64,000 nt of DNA from Paenibacillus peoriae KCTC 3763 (GCF_000236805.1 NZ_AGFX01000011.1:434001-498000), one strand, 5' to 3'; shown: positions 9,297-18,459, numbered from the stretch's first letter. The notes: a model not told the origin generated them from the letters alone. A program made the numbers and translations.

Positions 9297-9602
9297 TTAC
9301 TGTTCTTGTGACCATTGCAGCATGCCGCCGGTCATGTTCGTACAGCCTTCATAACCGAGCTGTTGCAAATATTCGCAGGCCCGTTCGCTGCGATAACCGC
9401 TCCGGCAAATAAAGATGATTTCACCGGTACGTTCAATTTCCTCAAGACGGCCCGGAAGCTGTCCGAGCGGAATGTGCTTGGCACCTTCAATCATGCCTTC
9501 CGCTACTTCTTCCGCCTCGCGGACGTCGATCAATTGCAGTTGTTCTCCTGCTTGCAGGCGTGCGCGAAGCTCAGAAGGTTCAATCAGGGCGATTTGCGTC
9601 AT
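9297..9602 (-). CDS. Single-domain rhodanese-like protein
   Basis: This 101-residue protein is one rhodanese domain. It has LIDVREAEEVAEGMIEGAKH in the first half and the active-site loop ICRSGYRS with the catalytic cysteine around residue 70. Such proteins carry sulfur as a cysteine persulfide or act as thiosulfate sulfurtransferases; the true partner is unknown. The ATG at 9602 follows AAGAGGT on the minus strand. It is divergent from the EPSP synthase gene. Confidence 0.9.
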   Translation of the reverse strand: MTQIALIEPSELRARLQAGEQLQLIDVREAEEVAEGMIEGAKHIPLGQLPGRLEEIERTGEIIFICRSGYRSERACEYLQQLGYEGCTNMTGGMLQWSQEQ

Positions 9603-9796
9603 GGCTGGACCTCTTTTCTGATGTGAAATGGGTACTGCGTTGTGTTGTTGATGTGTGCGAAATATCACACTCTCTATGTATGATAGCGAAGCTATCTCTT
9701 AGCTGTCAAATAGGCCAAACCTAAATACAGATGAAGACTGATCAACTTGCTGGATTAAACTCCGCCAGACCTAGATGAATATTATATATTTTTTGG

Positions 9797-9826
9797 TGGA
9801 GAAATGAATGCTACAGCTTGTATAAT
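9797..9826 (+). promoter_or_regulatory. Candidate promoter of the EPSP synthase gene
   Basis: A perfect TATAAT at 9821-9826 lies 18 bases after a weak -35 TGGAGA. Its position, about 45 bases before the start codon, fits. Confidence 0.4.
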
Positions 9827-9871
9827 TAATGTAAACTAGGATGGTTTGAATCGAAAAGGAGCATGTACAAT

Positions 9872-11164
9872 ATGGATGTTATCGTTAGACCTACCCCTTC
9901 CTTGCAGGGAGAGATTGGGGCCTTGTCCTCCAAAAACTATACTACTCGTTATCTGCTCACAGCGGCACTCGCGGATGGGAAAAGCACTATTTATTATCCA
10001 GCCCATAGCGAAGATAGTGATGCGATGCGTCGTTGTATCGCCGATCTGGGTGCAGTGCTGGAAGAGGATGACGAAAAAATAGTTATTACAGGCTTTGGCA
10101 GCCATCCTCGATCCGTGAAGGAACTAAATGTGGGGAATGCCGGAGCGGTGCTTCGTTTTTTGATGGGAATTGCATCCTTATGTCCGGATGTTACTTTCGT
10201 TAATACATATCCTGACTCATTGGGTAAACGGCCGCATGACGATCTCATCGATGCGCTGGGCCAGTTGGGTGTGAAGGTGGACCATCGCGAAGGTAAGTTG
10301 CCGATTCGTATCCAGGGCGGTCAAGCTAAGGGCGGCAAAATTCAGGTGTCCGGTTCGGTTAGCTCGCAATATTTGAGCGCGTTGCTATTCCTTACACCAT
10401 TATTGGAGGAAGACAGCGAAATCGAAGTGCTGCATGATTTGAAATCCAAGGTGGTCGTCGGGCAGACGCTGGAGGTATTGCAGGAGGCTGGCATTGTCAT
10501 TCATGCAAGCGATGATTACATGTATTTCCGTGTACCTGGGCGACAATCCTATCAGCCACGTACGTATACTGTACAGGGGGATTACCCGGGGAGTGCGGCA
10601 GTGCTGGCTGCTGCTGCAGTGACAAATTCCGATGTCACCATCCATCGGCTAAAAGAGCAGAGCAAGCAGGGAGAACGTGCTATTGTAGATGTGCTGCGTA
10701 TGATGGAAGTACCGCTGACGCACGAGAACGATACCGTTGTCGTGAAGGGAAATGGCCGATTGAAGGCTATCGAGTTTGACGGAGATGCTGCGACAGACGC
10801 TGTGCTTGCCATGGTAGCTGCAGCTGTATTTGCTGAAGGCACGTCTCGTTTCTACAATGTGGAAAATTTACGGTACAAGGAATGTGACCGGATCACCGAT
10901 TATTTGAATGAGCTGAGCAAGGCCGGAGCTCGCGTGGAAGAACGTCAGGCGGAGATCATCATTCATGGCAGACCGGAGGGTGTCGAAGGAGGCGTTGAAA
11001 TTAACGCGCACTTTGATCACCGTGTCATTATGGCTTTGACGGTTGTAGGCTTGCGTGCGCAGAAGCCGCTATTGATCAAGGATGCGCATCATGTGGCCAA
11101 ATCGTATCCGCAGTATTTTGACCATCTGACAACACTTGGTGCTTCAGTAGAATGGGTAAAATAA
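9872..11164 (+). CDS. aroA: Divergent 3-phosphoshikimate 1-carboxyvinyltransferase (EPSP synthase) family protein
   Basis: This 430-residue protein has the double-domain EPSP synthase layout. The N-terminal Lys/Arg motif is SSKNYTTRYLLTAAL. The loop that is usually LGNAGTAMR reads VGNAGAVLRF. SSQYLSALL and the C-terminal KECDR and DHRV motifs are present, with AKSYPQYFDHL near the end. It should join shikimate 3-phosphate and phosphoenolpyruvate in aromatic synthesis. The GNAGT threonine is Ala and the following Pro position is Phe, making it unlike the standard enzyme. The start is ATG 9872, ten bases after AAAAGGAG; ATG 9863 is too close to that site. No other aromatic gene is adjacent, so a second enzyme elsewhere or a different substrate is possible. 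Confidence 0.75.
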   Translation: MDVIVRPTPSLQGEIGALSSKNYTTRYLLTAALADGKSTIYYPAHSEDSDAMRRCIADLGAVLEEDDEKIVITGFGSHPRSVKELNVGNAGAVLRFLMGIASLCPDVTFVNTYPDSLGKRPHDDLIDALGQLGVKVDHREGKLPIRIQGGQAKGGKIQVSGSVSSQYLSALLFLTPLLEEDSEIEVLHDLKSKVVVGQTLEVLQEAGIVIHASDDYMYFRVPGRQSYQPRTYTVQGDYPGSAAVLAAAAVTNSDVTIHRLKEQSKQGERAIVDVLRMMEVPLTHENDTVVVKGNGRLKAIEFDGDAATDAVLAMVAAAVFAEGTSRFYNVENLRYKECDRITDYLNELSKAGARVEERQAEIIIHGRPEGVEGGVEINAHFDHRVIMALTVVGLRAQKPLLIKDAHHVAKSYPQYFDHLTTLGASVEWVK

Positions 11165-11197
11165 AAGTAAACTAAAATGCGAACAGGAGAGGATAGA

Positions 11198-11632
11198 ATG
11201 GCTTTTGAAAATCCGTCGAGGGAAGAAATTAAAACCATTTTGGAACAAGTAGGCAATATTGCGGTTGTTGGTTTGTCTGATAAATCTGACCGAACCTCAC
11301 ATATGGTTTCTTATGCCATGCAAAAGCGGGGATATCGCATTATTCCGGTTAATCCTGCCGCAGCAGGGCAAACCATTCTTGGGGAGACTTGTTATGCCAG
11401 TCTTGCTGAAGTACCCGAGCCTGTCGAATTGGTCAATGTATTCCGCCGCAGTGAATACTGTGCAGAGGTTGCGCGTGAAGCAGTTGCGATTGGAGCCAAG
11501 ATTTTGTGGCTTCAACAAGGGATTATCAGCCAGGAAGCGGCTGACATTGCACAGGAGCATGGAATGACGGTCATTATGGATCGCTGCATTAAGGTAGAGG
11601 ACTCGGTGACCCAGGCAGTACGTAAAGGATAA
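11198..11632 (+). CDS. CoA-binding domain protein (YccU-like)
   Basis: This 144-residue protein is a stand-alone CoA-binding Rossmann domain like E. coli YccU. It has a nucleotide-binding start IAVVGLSDKSDRTSHMVSYAM, RGYRIIPVNPA, ELVNVFRRSE, and the terminal segment MDRCIKVED. This family resembles the CoA-binding half of succinyl-CoA synthetase and binds CoA, but has no known reaction. The ATG at 11198 is preceded by AGGAGAGG. It lies 33 bases after the EPSP synthase gene and ends at a terminator, so the two are probably co-transcribed. Confidence 0.88.
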   Translation: MAFENPSREEIKTILEQVGNIAVVGLSDKSDRTSHMVSYAMQKRGYRIIPVNPAAAGQTILGETCYASLAEVPEPVELVNVFRRSEYCAEVAREAVAIGAKILWLQQGIISQEAADIAQEHGMTVIMDRCIKVEDSVTQAVRKG

Positions 11633-11644
11633 TCATAAACGCTG

Positions 11645-11697
11645 CACCAAAAAAACCTTCTTCCCTAGCTTCACAGGGGTGAAGGTTTTTGGTGCAA
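11645..11697 (+). terminator. Intrinsic terminator after CoA-binding gene
   Basis: A long hairpin pairs GCACCAAAAA and ACCTTC with GAAGGTTTTTGGTGC. Confidence 0.75.
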
Positions 11698-11735
11698 AAT
11701 GAGGACTTTATTTCTTGTCAGACGGAATCATCGCT

Positions 11736-11764
11736 TTGACAAAAGTATTTATTCAGCTTACCAT
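11736..11764 (+). promoter_or_regulatory. Possible promoter of the PTS operon
   Basis: A consensus TTGACA at 11736 is followed after 17 bases by a weak TACCAT. I see no clear antiterminator-type RAT hairpin in the short leader. Confidence 0.35.
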
Positions 11765-11789
11765 CAGGGATAGAAGGGAGAGGAATGCC

Positions 11790-13673
11790 ATGAATTGGCT
11801 CGGATCCTTACAACAGATTGGTCGTGCTGTCATGCTCCCGACGATGGTACTACCGGCAGCTGCAATCTTACTAAGTCTCGGTAGCCTTCCTTGGTCCGCG
11901 TGGGGATTCCCTATGGTGTCTGATATGGCTAACGCGGCGGGACACGGGATTTTTTATTTTTTGCCTTACCTGTTTGCGGTTGGTGTTGCACTTGGCATGT
12001 CGAATCAGGCAGGTCAGGCGGGACTGGCAGCGCTGGCTGGTATGGCTATATATGATCAAGTCACATTGAGATTTGGAAACGGACTCATTCAACCGGCGAC
12101 GCTCATTGGTATCATTTTGGGGGTCATTTCAGGGATCGCCTATAATCGTTTTAAAAGCATTAAGTTGCCCGAAGTGCTTCAGTTTTTTGGGGGTACCCGA
12201 TTTGTTTTGTTGCTCATTGGCTTGTTCTCTGCTGTGTTCGCAGGACTTATGCTGTTTGTTGCTCCGCTTATTCAGAGAGGATTGCAATTTATAGCAGGTC
12301 TGGAATCGAACTTTGGTGGCTTTGGACTGTTTATTTACGGTATTCTATACCGGCTGCTGGCAGCCTTTGGTCTTCACCATCTGCTCAATAATATATTTTG
12401 GTTTCAACTGGGTACATATCAAACGCCGTCAGGTAACGTCGTGCAGGGAGATTTGCCCCGATTTTTTGCTGGCGATCCGACAGCGGGCTATTTTATGTCC
12501 GGGTTGTTCCCCATTATGATGTTTGCGATTCCTGCCATTGCGCTGGCGATCATTCAGGAAGCGCGTGAAGATTTGAAGCCCAAGGTACAAAAAACGTTTT
12601 TGACAGCTGCGCTTGTCTGCTTTTTTACCGGAGTATCGGAACAGATCGAGTTTGCCTTTTTGTTTGCTGCTCCTTATTTGTTCCTCGTTCATGCAGTCAT
12701 GTCCGGGCTGGCGATGTGGCTTACCTTTGAATTGGATATTCATCACGGTTTTTCCTATTCGGCGGGTTTTATAGATTATGTGCTTAATTTTCATCTATCA
12801 CATAACGCCTGGTTGCTGATTCCGGTGGGAGTAGCGTATGGCTTTGTATATTATGTACTGTTTCGCTGGGCCATCCGGCGATTCCGTATTCCAACTCCCG
12901 GCCGCGAGGAAGGTTCGGTTCTGGAGGATTGGGCTGGCAATATCCCTTACAGTGCTCCGCTTATTTTGGAAGCGCTTGGCGGGAAGGAAAATATAGTGCA
13001 GGTGGAGGCCTGCATCACACGTTTGCGGCTGACCGTCCACAATGACAGGCTGATTGATACCGGAGCGATGAAGGCTTTGGGCTCTGCCGGGCTGATCAAT
13101 CTGGGTGGGGGGAACTTGCAGGTCGTATTCGGAACGTATTCAGAGCTGATTCGTGAGGAAATTGCAAAGCTGATGGAGCGTGATCTCCCTCAAATTTTGT
13201 TCAATGCTCCTGTACATGGAAAAATGTTGCCGATTCATGAAGTGCCTGACAAAATTTTTGCGACAAAGCTGGTCGGGGACGGTGTTGCTTTTGTTCCTGA
13301 ACGCGGTGAGCTTGTGTCTCCGGTGTATGGTACTGTGATGCATTTGTATCCGACAATGCACGCTTTGGGCATCTCTACACGAGAGGGACTTGAAGTTCTG
13401 CTTCACATTGGGATTGATACTTCACAGCTGAAAGGGAAGTTTACTGCTATGGTAGAAGCAGGCGATACGGTGGAGCCGGGGCAATTGCTGATCAAATTTG
13501 ATTTGCCGGCGCTGCGGGAGCAAGCTCCATCACTGGTGACTCCTATGGTTATCACGAATCCGGATCGCGTCAAGTCATGGAGCTTTGCTCCGTTTAAAAC
13601 AGTTAAAAAAGGTCAGGCCTCGGTAATGTCCGTTGTGCTGCATGACAGGAATGTTGGAGGGGTAGAAACATGA
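11790..13673 (+). CDS. PTS EIICBA permease, N-acetylglucosamine/glucose family
   Basis: This 627-residue protein has the order EIIC (residues ~1-370), EIIB (~390-480) and EIIA (~490-627). The EIIC part resembles NagE/NagP more than PtsG: LPEVLQFFGGTRFV, GLHHLLNNIFWFQLG, a GDLPRFFAGDPTAG segment and SGLFPIMMF all have close NagE counterparts. The EIIB phospho-cysteine is in ACITRLR (~408). The EIIA active histidine is in LLHIGIDT (~539), with a second histidine in PTMHALG. It should import and phosphorylate GlcNAc or glucose. The usual TEPIEF motif reads SEQIEF. The ATG at 11790 follows AAGGGAGAGG. Its stop overlaps the enzyme I start. Confidence 0.85.
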   Translation: MNWLGSLQQIGRAVMLPTMVLPAAAILLSLGSLPWSAWGFPMVSDMANAAGHGIFYFLPYLFAVGVALGMSNQAGQAGLAALAGMAIYDQVTLRFGNGLIQPATLIGIILGVISGIAYNRFKSIKLPEVLQFFGGTRFVLLLIGLFSAVFAGLMLFVAPLIQRGLQFIAGLESNFGGFGLFIYGILYRLLAAFGLHHLLNNIFWFQLGTYQTPSGNVVQGDLPRFFAGDPTAGYFMSGLFPIMMFAIPAIALAIIQEAREDLKPKVQKTFLTAALVCFFTGVSEQIEFAFLFAAPYLFLVHAVMSGLAMWLTFELDIHHGFSYSAGFIDYVLNFHLSHNAWLLIPVGVAYGFVYYVLFRWAIRRFRIPTPGREEGSVLEDWAGNIPYSAPLILEALGGKENIVQVEACITRLRLTVHNDRLIDTGAMKALGSAGLINLGGGNLQVVFGTYSELIREEIAKLMERDLPQILFNAPVHGKMLPIHEVPDKIFATKLVGDGVAFVPERGELVSPVYGTVMHLYPTMHALGISTREGLEVLLHIGIDTSQLKGKFTAMVEAGDTVEPGQLLIKFDLPALREQAPSLVTPMVITNPDRVKSWSFAPFKTVKKGQASVMSVVLHDRNVGGVET

Positions 13674-15415
13674 TAGAAGGCATCGGCGCCGCAGCAGGTG
13701 TGGCAATCGGGAAGGCATTTGTCCTGCCGAGCTGGGAGTGGGATTTACCTGAGCAAAAAATGGATGCGGTGGATCTTGCGAAGGAATTTGAACGGTTGTA
13801 TGAGGGGATACGTACATCCAAAAGTGAGATCCAGTTTATTAAGGATGAGTTTCGGGAGATGGTGGGGCCGGAGGAATCCAGCATTTTTGATGCTCATCTT
13901 GCGATATTGGAAGATCCGGAGTTCATGAACGAAATCCGTGGAATTATTGAGCGTCAGTACAAGGCAGCCGAGGTCGCAGTTAAGGAGGCCATTGATCATT
14001 TTGTGACGATGTTTGATTTATTGGATGATGAATATATGAAGGAGCGGGCGATCGACATTAAGGATGTGGGGAACCGGTTGCTCAAGCATTTACTGGGTGC
14101 ACCGGAAATCACTCTTCCCAAGGACACACTGCCTTATATATTGGTAGCCAAGGAGCTCTCACCCTCCCAATCGGCTCACTTGAATCCTAGCTATGTGTTA
14201 GGCATTGTGACCATGAATGGTGGTAAAACGTCGCACTCTGCGATCATGGCCCGTGCGCTTGGTATTCCGCTCGTTTCGGGACTGGAGAGTAATCTTAATT
14301 TGTCTGTCCAGACCGGAGATATGATGGTTGTCGACGGAGACCTGGGCAAGGTGTATGTGAATCCGGAAAAAACGGTTATCCATCATTATGAGGTATTGCG
14401 TGATGAGCAGCGCCGCAAAAAAGAACAGCTGCAGGTACTTGCTTCCGTGGAAGCTGTGACCAAAGATGGAGCCTCACTGAGGCTGGCGGCCAATATTAGT
14501 TCCGTTAAGGAACTGGAGGCAGCCTTGAAGCATGGAGCTCAAGGAGTAGGGCTGTTCCGAACGGAATTTTTATATATGGATCGAAAATCTGCTCCAAATG
14601 AAGAGGAGCAGTATGAAGTGTATCGGCTGATAGCGGAAAAGGCAGGGAGCCACGCTGTAGTCATCCGCACATTGGATATCGGCGGAGATAAGCCGCTAGA
14701 TTATCTTCAATTGCCGGAGGAGGAAAATCCTTTTCTAGGCTACCGAGCTATACGGATCAGTCTGGATTCGAAGGCATTATTCAAAACTCAGCTGACTGCA
14801 ATTTTACGGGCCAGTGCAGCAGGGAACATCAAGGTCATGTATCCGATGATCTCATCGGTCGAGGAATTCCGCCAGGCAGATGCTCTGTTGAAGGAAGCTA
14901 TGGTGGATTTGGATTCGAGAGGGCTTGCTTACAATCCGAACATTCAGCGCGGGATTATGATTGAGGTACCAGCCGCGGCGATGATCGCGGATCTATTGGC
15001 AGCTGAAGCTGATTTTTTTAGTATCGGAACGAATGATCTGGTTCAGTATGTGCTGGCTGTAGACCGCATGAACGAGCAGATCGCACATATGTACCACCCA
15101 TACCATCCGGCTGTGCTGCGGATGCTGCGCATGACAGCACAAGCGGCACATCAAGCAGGTATTGATGTGAGTGTGTGTGGTGAGATGGCTGGAGATGAAC
15201 GATCCATTCCCCTTTGGCTGGAACTGGGGATACACCAGCTCAGCATGTCCCCACAATCTTTATTGCGGGTTAAGCATCGTGTGCTGAATACGACTGCATC
15301 CGAGGCGAAGATGGTCGCTCGGGCTTGCTTCGCCATGCCTACTGTTGCAGCGATCGAAGACAAGCTGACCGCAGCGAATGTCAACTGTATTCCGGCTGGG
15401 CCTGGACAGCAGTAA
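13670..15415 (+). CDS. ptsI: PTS enzyme I (phosphoenolpyruvate-protein phosphotransferase)
   Basis: This 581-residue protein has all enzyme I landmarks: an N-terminal GIGAAAGVAIGKAF, the phospho-histidine in GGKTSHSAIMAR (His189, the same number as in Bacillus), the PEP-domain segments GVGLFRTEFLYMDR and MYPMISS, the catalytic loop FFSIGTNDLVQY, and SVCGEMAGD. It autophosphorylates from phosphoenolpyruvate and passes phosphate to HPr. The ATG overlaps the permease stop by four bases (ATGA), implying translational coupling. In Bacillus, HPr is encoded directly upstream of enzyme I; here it is absent and must lie elsewhere. Confidence 0.96.
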   Translation: MIEGIGAAAGVAIGKAFVLPSWEWDLPEQKMDAVDLAKEFERLYEGIRTSKSEIQFIKDEFREMVGPEESSIFDAHLAILEDPEFMNEIRGIIERQYKAAEVAVKEAIDHFVTMFDLLDDEYMKERAIDIKDVGNRLLKHLLGAPEITLPKDTLPYILVAKELSPSQSAHLNPSYVLGIVTMNGGKTSHSAIMARALGIPLVSGLESNLNLSVQTGDMMVVDGDLGKVYVNPEKTVIHHYEVLRDEQRRKKEQLQVLASVEAVTKDGASLRLAANISSVKELEAALKHGAQGVGLFRTEFLYMDRKSAPNEEEQYEVYRLIAEKAGSHAVVIRTLDIGGDKPLDYLQLPEEENPFLGYRAIRISLDSKALFKTQLTAILRASAAGNIKVMYPMISSVEEFRQADALLKEAMVDLDSRGLAYNPNIQRGIMIEVPAAAMIADLLAAEADFFSIGTNDLVQYVLAVDRMNEQIAHMYHPYHPAVLRMLRMTAQAAHQAGIDVSVCGEMAGDERSIPLWLELGIHQLSMSPQSLLRVKHRVLNTTASEAKMVARACFAMPTVAAIEDKLTAANVNCIPAGPGQQ

Positions 15416-15458
15416 TATTGTGCAATGTCTCGAAAGCCACAGCCGCCGATCAGGACGA

Positions 15459-15506
15459 AAAAGCACCTTCAAACCAATATATTTTTGGTTTTGAAGGTGC
15501 TTATTT
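15459..15506. terminator. Bidirectional terminator after ptsI
   Basis: AAGCACCTTCAAAACCA-type arms (AAGCACCTTCAAA with TTTGAAGGTGCTT) form a long stem. The convergent PfpI gene starts its tail just beyond. Confidence 0.75.
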
Positions 15507-15514
15507 CTTATTTC

Positions 15515-16051
15515 CTATTTCTGGCTGTTGTCTGCTAACAGATCACAGAATGCTTTTCCGTAAGGTGGAAGGTCGGGCGGACGACGAGCAGATACAATAT
15601 GACCGTCGGTCACAACAGGATCGTCCTTCCAGATCGCTCCTGCATTCTCCATATCATCACGGATACCTGGTGTGGAGGTTACCGTAACACCGTCCAAAAT
15701 TTTGGCGGAAATCAGCACCCAGCCTGCATGGCAGATTTGTCCGATCGGTTTGCGTGCGGCGTGAAATTCTTGTACGAGTTGAATTACCTTGGGATAGCGG
15801 CGCAGCTTATCAGGCGCCCAACCGCCAGGGACAAGAATCCCGTCGTAATCGCTGCTGTTTAGCTCTTCAAAGGCATATTCTGCTTCAGCAGGCACGCCGT
15901 ATTTTCCAATATATTTTTTACCCTTTTCAGCACCGGCTAGATGCACTTCTGCGCCTTCTTCGCGAACACGGTAAACCGGGTACCATAGCTCCAGATCCTC
16001 GAATTCCTCATCCACCAGAGCGATAACCTTTTTTCCGGCAAGTCTCGACAT
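15515..16051 (-). CDS. DJ-1/PfpI family protein (YfkM/general stress protein 18-like)
   Basis: This 178-residue protein has the PfpI fold. A conserved acidic residue lies in LVDEEFEDLELWYP and the nucleophile elbow is GQICHAGWVL, with Cys-His next to each other at about residue 107. SARRPPDLPPYGKA at the C-terminal end is typical. Relatives are reported as protease, chaperone or deglycase; Bacillus YfkM (general stress protein 18) is a close type. The ATG at 16051 follows AAAGGATGG; the extension to 16084 is unsupported. It is probably a stress gene. Confidence 0.88.
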   Translation of the reverse strand: MSRLAGKKVIALVDEEFEDLELWYPVYRVREEGAEVHLAGAEKGKKYIGKYGVPAEAEYAFEELNSSDYDGILVPGGWAPDKLRRYPKVIQLVQEFHAARKPIGQICHAGWVLISAKILDGVTVTSTPGIRDDMENAGAIWKDDPVVTDGHIVSARRPPDLPPYGKAFCDLLADNSQK

Positions 16052-16410
16052 CCAACCATCCTTTCGCGCGTCATATGATGACACTGCTGTTATTGTAATC
16101 TCTACCTTTACATCTTAAGAAAAAGAACGCACGAAGTCCACATCCCATAAAAGTTCCGTGGAGCACATAACAAACATGATTGTATTGGTGACTTACCTTT
16201 TACGCCTATAGTTAACGACAACTTCACCAATCCTTTGGTAATTTGTTCATAGCTGCAATCTGTGGAAGGATTTGAGGCGCATAAAGTCGAAATAAAACAA
16301 GACATGAAAGATTTTATAGAGTTAACAAAGCTTTTATAGACTAGTAGATAGATATATCTGGATTTGATGAGATCCTCATATAGCTTGATTCTATGTAATG
16401 AGGTGGTTAA
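16052..16410. other. AT-rich 359-base intergenic region
   Basis: It lies between divergent genes. I see an imperfect interrupted inverted repeat (ATTGGTGA at 16184-16191, TCACCAAT at 16224-16231) and an AT-rich stretch before the next start, but no gene with a ribosome site, RNA motif or mobile remnant that I can support. Confidence 0.4.
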
Positions 16411-16857
16411 ATGCATAAGCAATGCCAATGCGGCACAACGATGGGACTGGAACTTCGTAAGGTGATTTATGCCAGAAAGGTTGAAATTCTGCATGTTCCT
16501 GTGTTTTCATGCCCGTCATGCTTTTCCAGTGAGGTTTTGCAACATGTGACGAAGGACATCAAGGAACTGCTACAAAGTCTAGGAGATAACCCCTCGGTCC
16601 GGCGAATGTCCTTTGCCCGCAGCAATGAACTGGCTGAGATTATCCGTAAGCTGGTGCTGGAGGAAGCGGACAATCCCAATGTGGACTGGCAATCCTCTCT
16701 GGAGGAGCGAATGGAGCTTCGGATTAATCTCTTGCTGGACCTTTATCGTTATGCGAGAAGTCTGGGAGATGAGGATTGGATGAACGATGTAGAGAAAAGA
16801 CTGGCTCAATTATCCGGTTTTACCAGTAAATCGGTGTTTACAAATACAAAAAACTAA
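16411..16857 (+). CDS. Putative zinc-ribbon protein (YgiT-finger type)
   Basis: This 148-residue protein starts with a likely zinc ribbon: CQC at residues 5-7 and CPSC at about residue 34, in the context VEILHVPVFSCPSC, as in the YgiT-type MqsA finger. The remaining ~110 residues are charged and helical (LAEIIRKLVLEEA, MELRINLLLDLYRYARSLGD). No helix-turn-helix like that of MqsA is obvious and there is no toxin partner next to it, so a toxin-antitoxin role is not supported. The ATG follows GAGGTGG. Function is unknown. Confidence 0.7.
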   Translation: MHKQCQCGTTMGLELRKVIYARKVEILHVPVFSCPSCFSSEVLQHVTKDIKELLQSLGDNPSVRRMSFARSNELAEIIRKLVLEEADNPNVDWQSSLEERMELRINLLLDLYRYARSLGDEDWMNDVEKRLAQLSGFTSKSVFTNTKN

Positions 16858-16958
16858 AAAATATGAAAATTTTCATGGTCACCATTGGATTTTACATGTT
16901 CTTTTTGTTACGATGAGAATAGGCCATACGACAAGACACAGAAAGGAATGTATATCCA

Positions 16959-17300
16959 ATGGGGACGATGACGAAAATGACTACTGTTCAACAATTAAAT
17001 ACGGCTCTGGAAGCAACATCAGACAAGCCGTTGCTTCTCTTTAAACATAGCACGCGTTGTCCGATTAGTTCAGGTGCATATCAGGAAATGGAGTCCTATT
17101 TGCAAGCTGCTCCCAACGAAAATATTGAATACGGTATCATTTATGTAGTAGAAGACCGACCGGTATCCAATGAGGCTGCGGAGCGGCTCCAGGTAAAGCA
17201 TGAATCGCCGCAAGCCATTTTAATCAAGGATGGAGAGGCTGTCTGGCATACATCCCATTCGAATATTACAGCCCGTGCACTCCACGATCATCTCACCTAG
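16959..17300 (+). CDS. brxC: Monothiol bacilliredoxin (YtxJ/BrxC family)
   Basis: This 113-residue thioredoxin-fold protein carries the BrxC motif HSTRCPIS (single active cysteine) and the downstream HESPQAILI with the cis-proline loop. In Bacillus, BrxC (YtxJ) removes bacillithiol from S-bacillithiolated proteins after oxidative stress. The gene lies just before ccpA, and ytxJ is also a ccpA neighbour in Bacillus. The start ATG 16959 follows AAAGGAATGT; a second in-frame ATG at 16968 is possible. Confidence 0.88.
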   Translation: MGTMTKMTTVQQLNTALEATSDKPLLLFKHSTRCPISSGAYQEMESYLQAAPNENIEYGIIYVVEDRPVSNEAAERLQVKHESPQAILIKDGEAVWHTSHSNITARALHDHLT

Positions 17301-17406
17301 GTGATGAAGTGCTATCGTTGCATAAAGTAGTATTTTGTCGTATCATGGTTCTAATTAGTTGATCTAGGATTCGGTTGAAAATTTATTGGCAATGGAGAGA
17401 AGGAAT

Positions 17407-18414
17407 GTGACGGTAACGATCTATGATGTAGCTCGCGAAGCCGGTGTCTCAATGGCTACGGTGTCCCGTGTAGTTAACAATAATCCTAACGTAAAACCTC
17501 AGACACGTAAGAAAGTGTACGAAGCGATTGAACAATTGGGATATCGCCCAAATGCGGTGGCTAGAGGTCTGGCCAGCAAGAAGACAACGACTGTTGGTGT
17601 GGTTATTCCGGATATATCGAACTCAATTTTTGCAGAGATTGCGCGCGGTATTGAGGATATTGCGAATATGTATCACTATAACATTATTTTGTGTAATGCC
17701 GATAAGCGGAAGGAAAAAGAGATTCGTGTCATCAATACGTTGCTTGAAAAGCAAGTGGATGGACTTCTGTTCATGGGCGGCACAGTCACGGATGAGCATA
17801 TTCAGGCATTTCATACAGCCGCGGTTCCTATCGTTCTGTGTGCAACGAGTGATGAAAAAGGAAGCTACCCTTCAGTCGATATCGACCATGAAGCAGCTGC
17901 TTTTGATGCGGTAAACACATTGATTCGCCACGGTCACCGTCAAATCGCAATGATCAGTGGTACGCTTCAAGATCCTGCAAACGGTTATGCACGTTTCCAA
18001 GGTTACAAGAGAGCATTGGAAACTGCCGGAATCGAGTATCAAGAGGATCTCGTGCGAATCGGAAACTACCGTTATGAATCCGGTGTTGAAGCTATGAAAT
18101 ACTTCCTGGGCTTAAAGAAGAAGCCAAGCGCGATTTTTGCTGCTACAGATGAAATGGCGATTGGTGCTATTCATAGCATTCAGGATGAAGGTTTGAAAGT
18201 ACCTGATGATTTTTCCGTAATCAGTGTGGATAATATTCGTATGGCTTCCATGGTACGTCCTCAGTTGACAACCGTGGCGCAGCCGATGTACGATCTGGGC
18301 GCGGTAGCGATGCGATTGCTGACTAAACTGATGAAAAAGGAAAATGTGGATAATGCTCGTGTCATTTTGCCACATGAAACGATTTTGCGGTTGTCAGTTA
18401 ATTATCTAGACTAA
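17407..18414 (+). CDS. ccpA: Catabolite control protein A (LacI/GalR family)
   Basis: This 335-residue regulator has an N-terminal LacI helix-turn-helix ([20 protein letters not shown]), the hinge helix [12 protein letters not shown], and a periplasmic-binding-protein-like core ending in [11 protein letters not shown]. Match to Bacillus CcpA over the whole length is close. With HPr-Ser-P or Crh-Ser-P it binds cre sites to repress or activate carbon genes. The start is GTG 17407, giving [11 protein letters not shown], which aligns with the Bacillus start [18 protein letters not shown] lies seven bases upstream. Upstream in-frame TTG/ATG codons are less likely. A cre site lies nearby between acuA and acsA. 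Confidence 0.94.
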   Translation: MTVTIYDVAREAGVSMATVSRVVNNNPNVKPQTRKKVYEAIEQLGYRPNAVARGLASKKTTTVGVVIPDISNSIFAEIARGIEDIANMYHYNIILCNADKRKEKEIRVINTLLEKQVDGLLFMGGTVTDEHIQAFHTAAVPIVLCATSDEKGSYPSVDIDHEAAAFDAVNTLIRHGHRQIAMISGTLQDPANGYARFQGYKRALETAGIEYQEDLVRIGNYRYESGVEAMKYFLGLKKKPSAIFAATDEMAIGAIHSIQDEGLKVPDDFSVISVDNIRMASMVRPQLTTVAQPMYDLGAVAMRLLTKLMKKENVDNARVILPHETILRLSVNYLD

Positions 18415-18459
18415 GCGAAGTGCTCAACAGGATATATTTTGATAAAAGCTCCTTCGATG

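Noticed and set aside
16108-16494. Minus-strand frame in the gap before the zinc-ribbon gene
   Set aside because: Considered as a transposase or gene remnant, but composition is atypical, no motif is visible and it overlaps the next gene antisense.
16411-16857. Toxin-antitoxin (MqsA-like) reading of the zinc-ribbon gene
   Set aside because: The YgiT-like finger is present but there is no helix-turn-helix typical of MqsA and no MqsR-like toxin beside it.
16864-16877. 14-base palindrome ATGAAAATTTTCAT
   Set aside because: An AT-only palindrome without a T tail after the zinc-ribbon gene; could arise by chance and does not look like a terminator or known operator.
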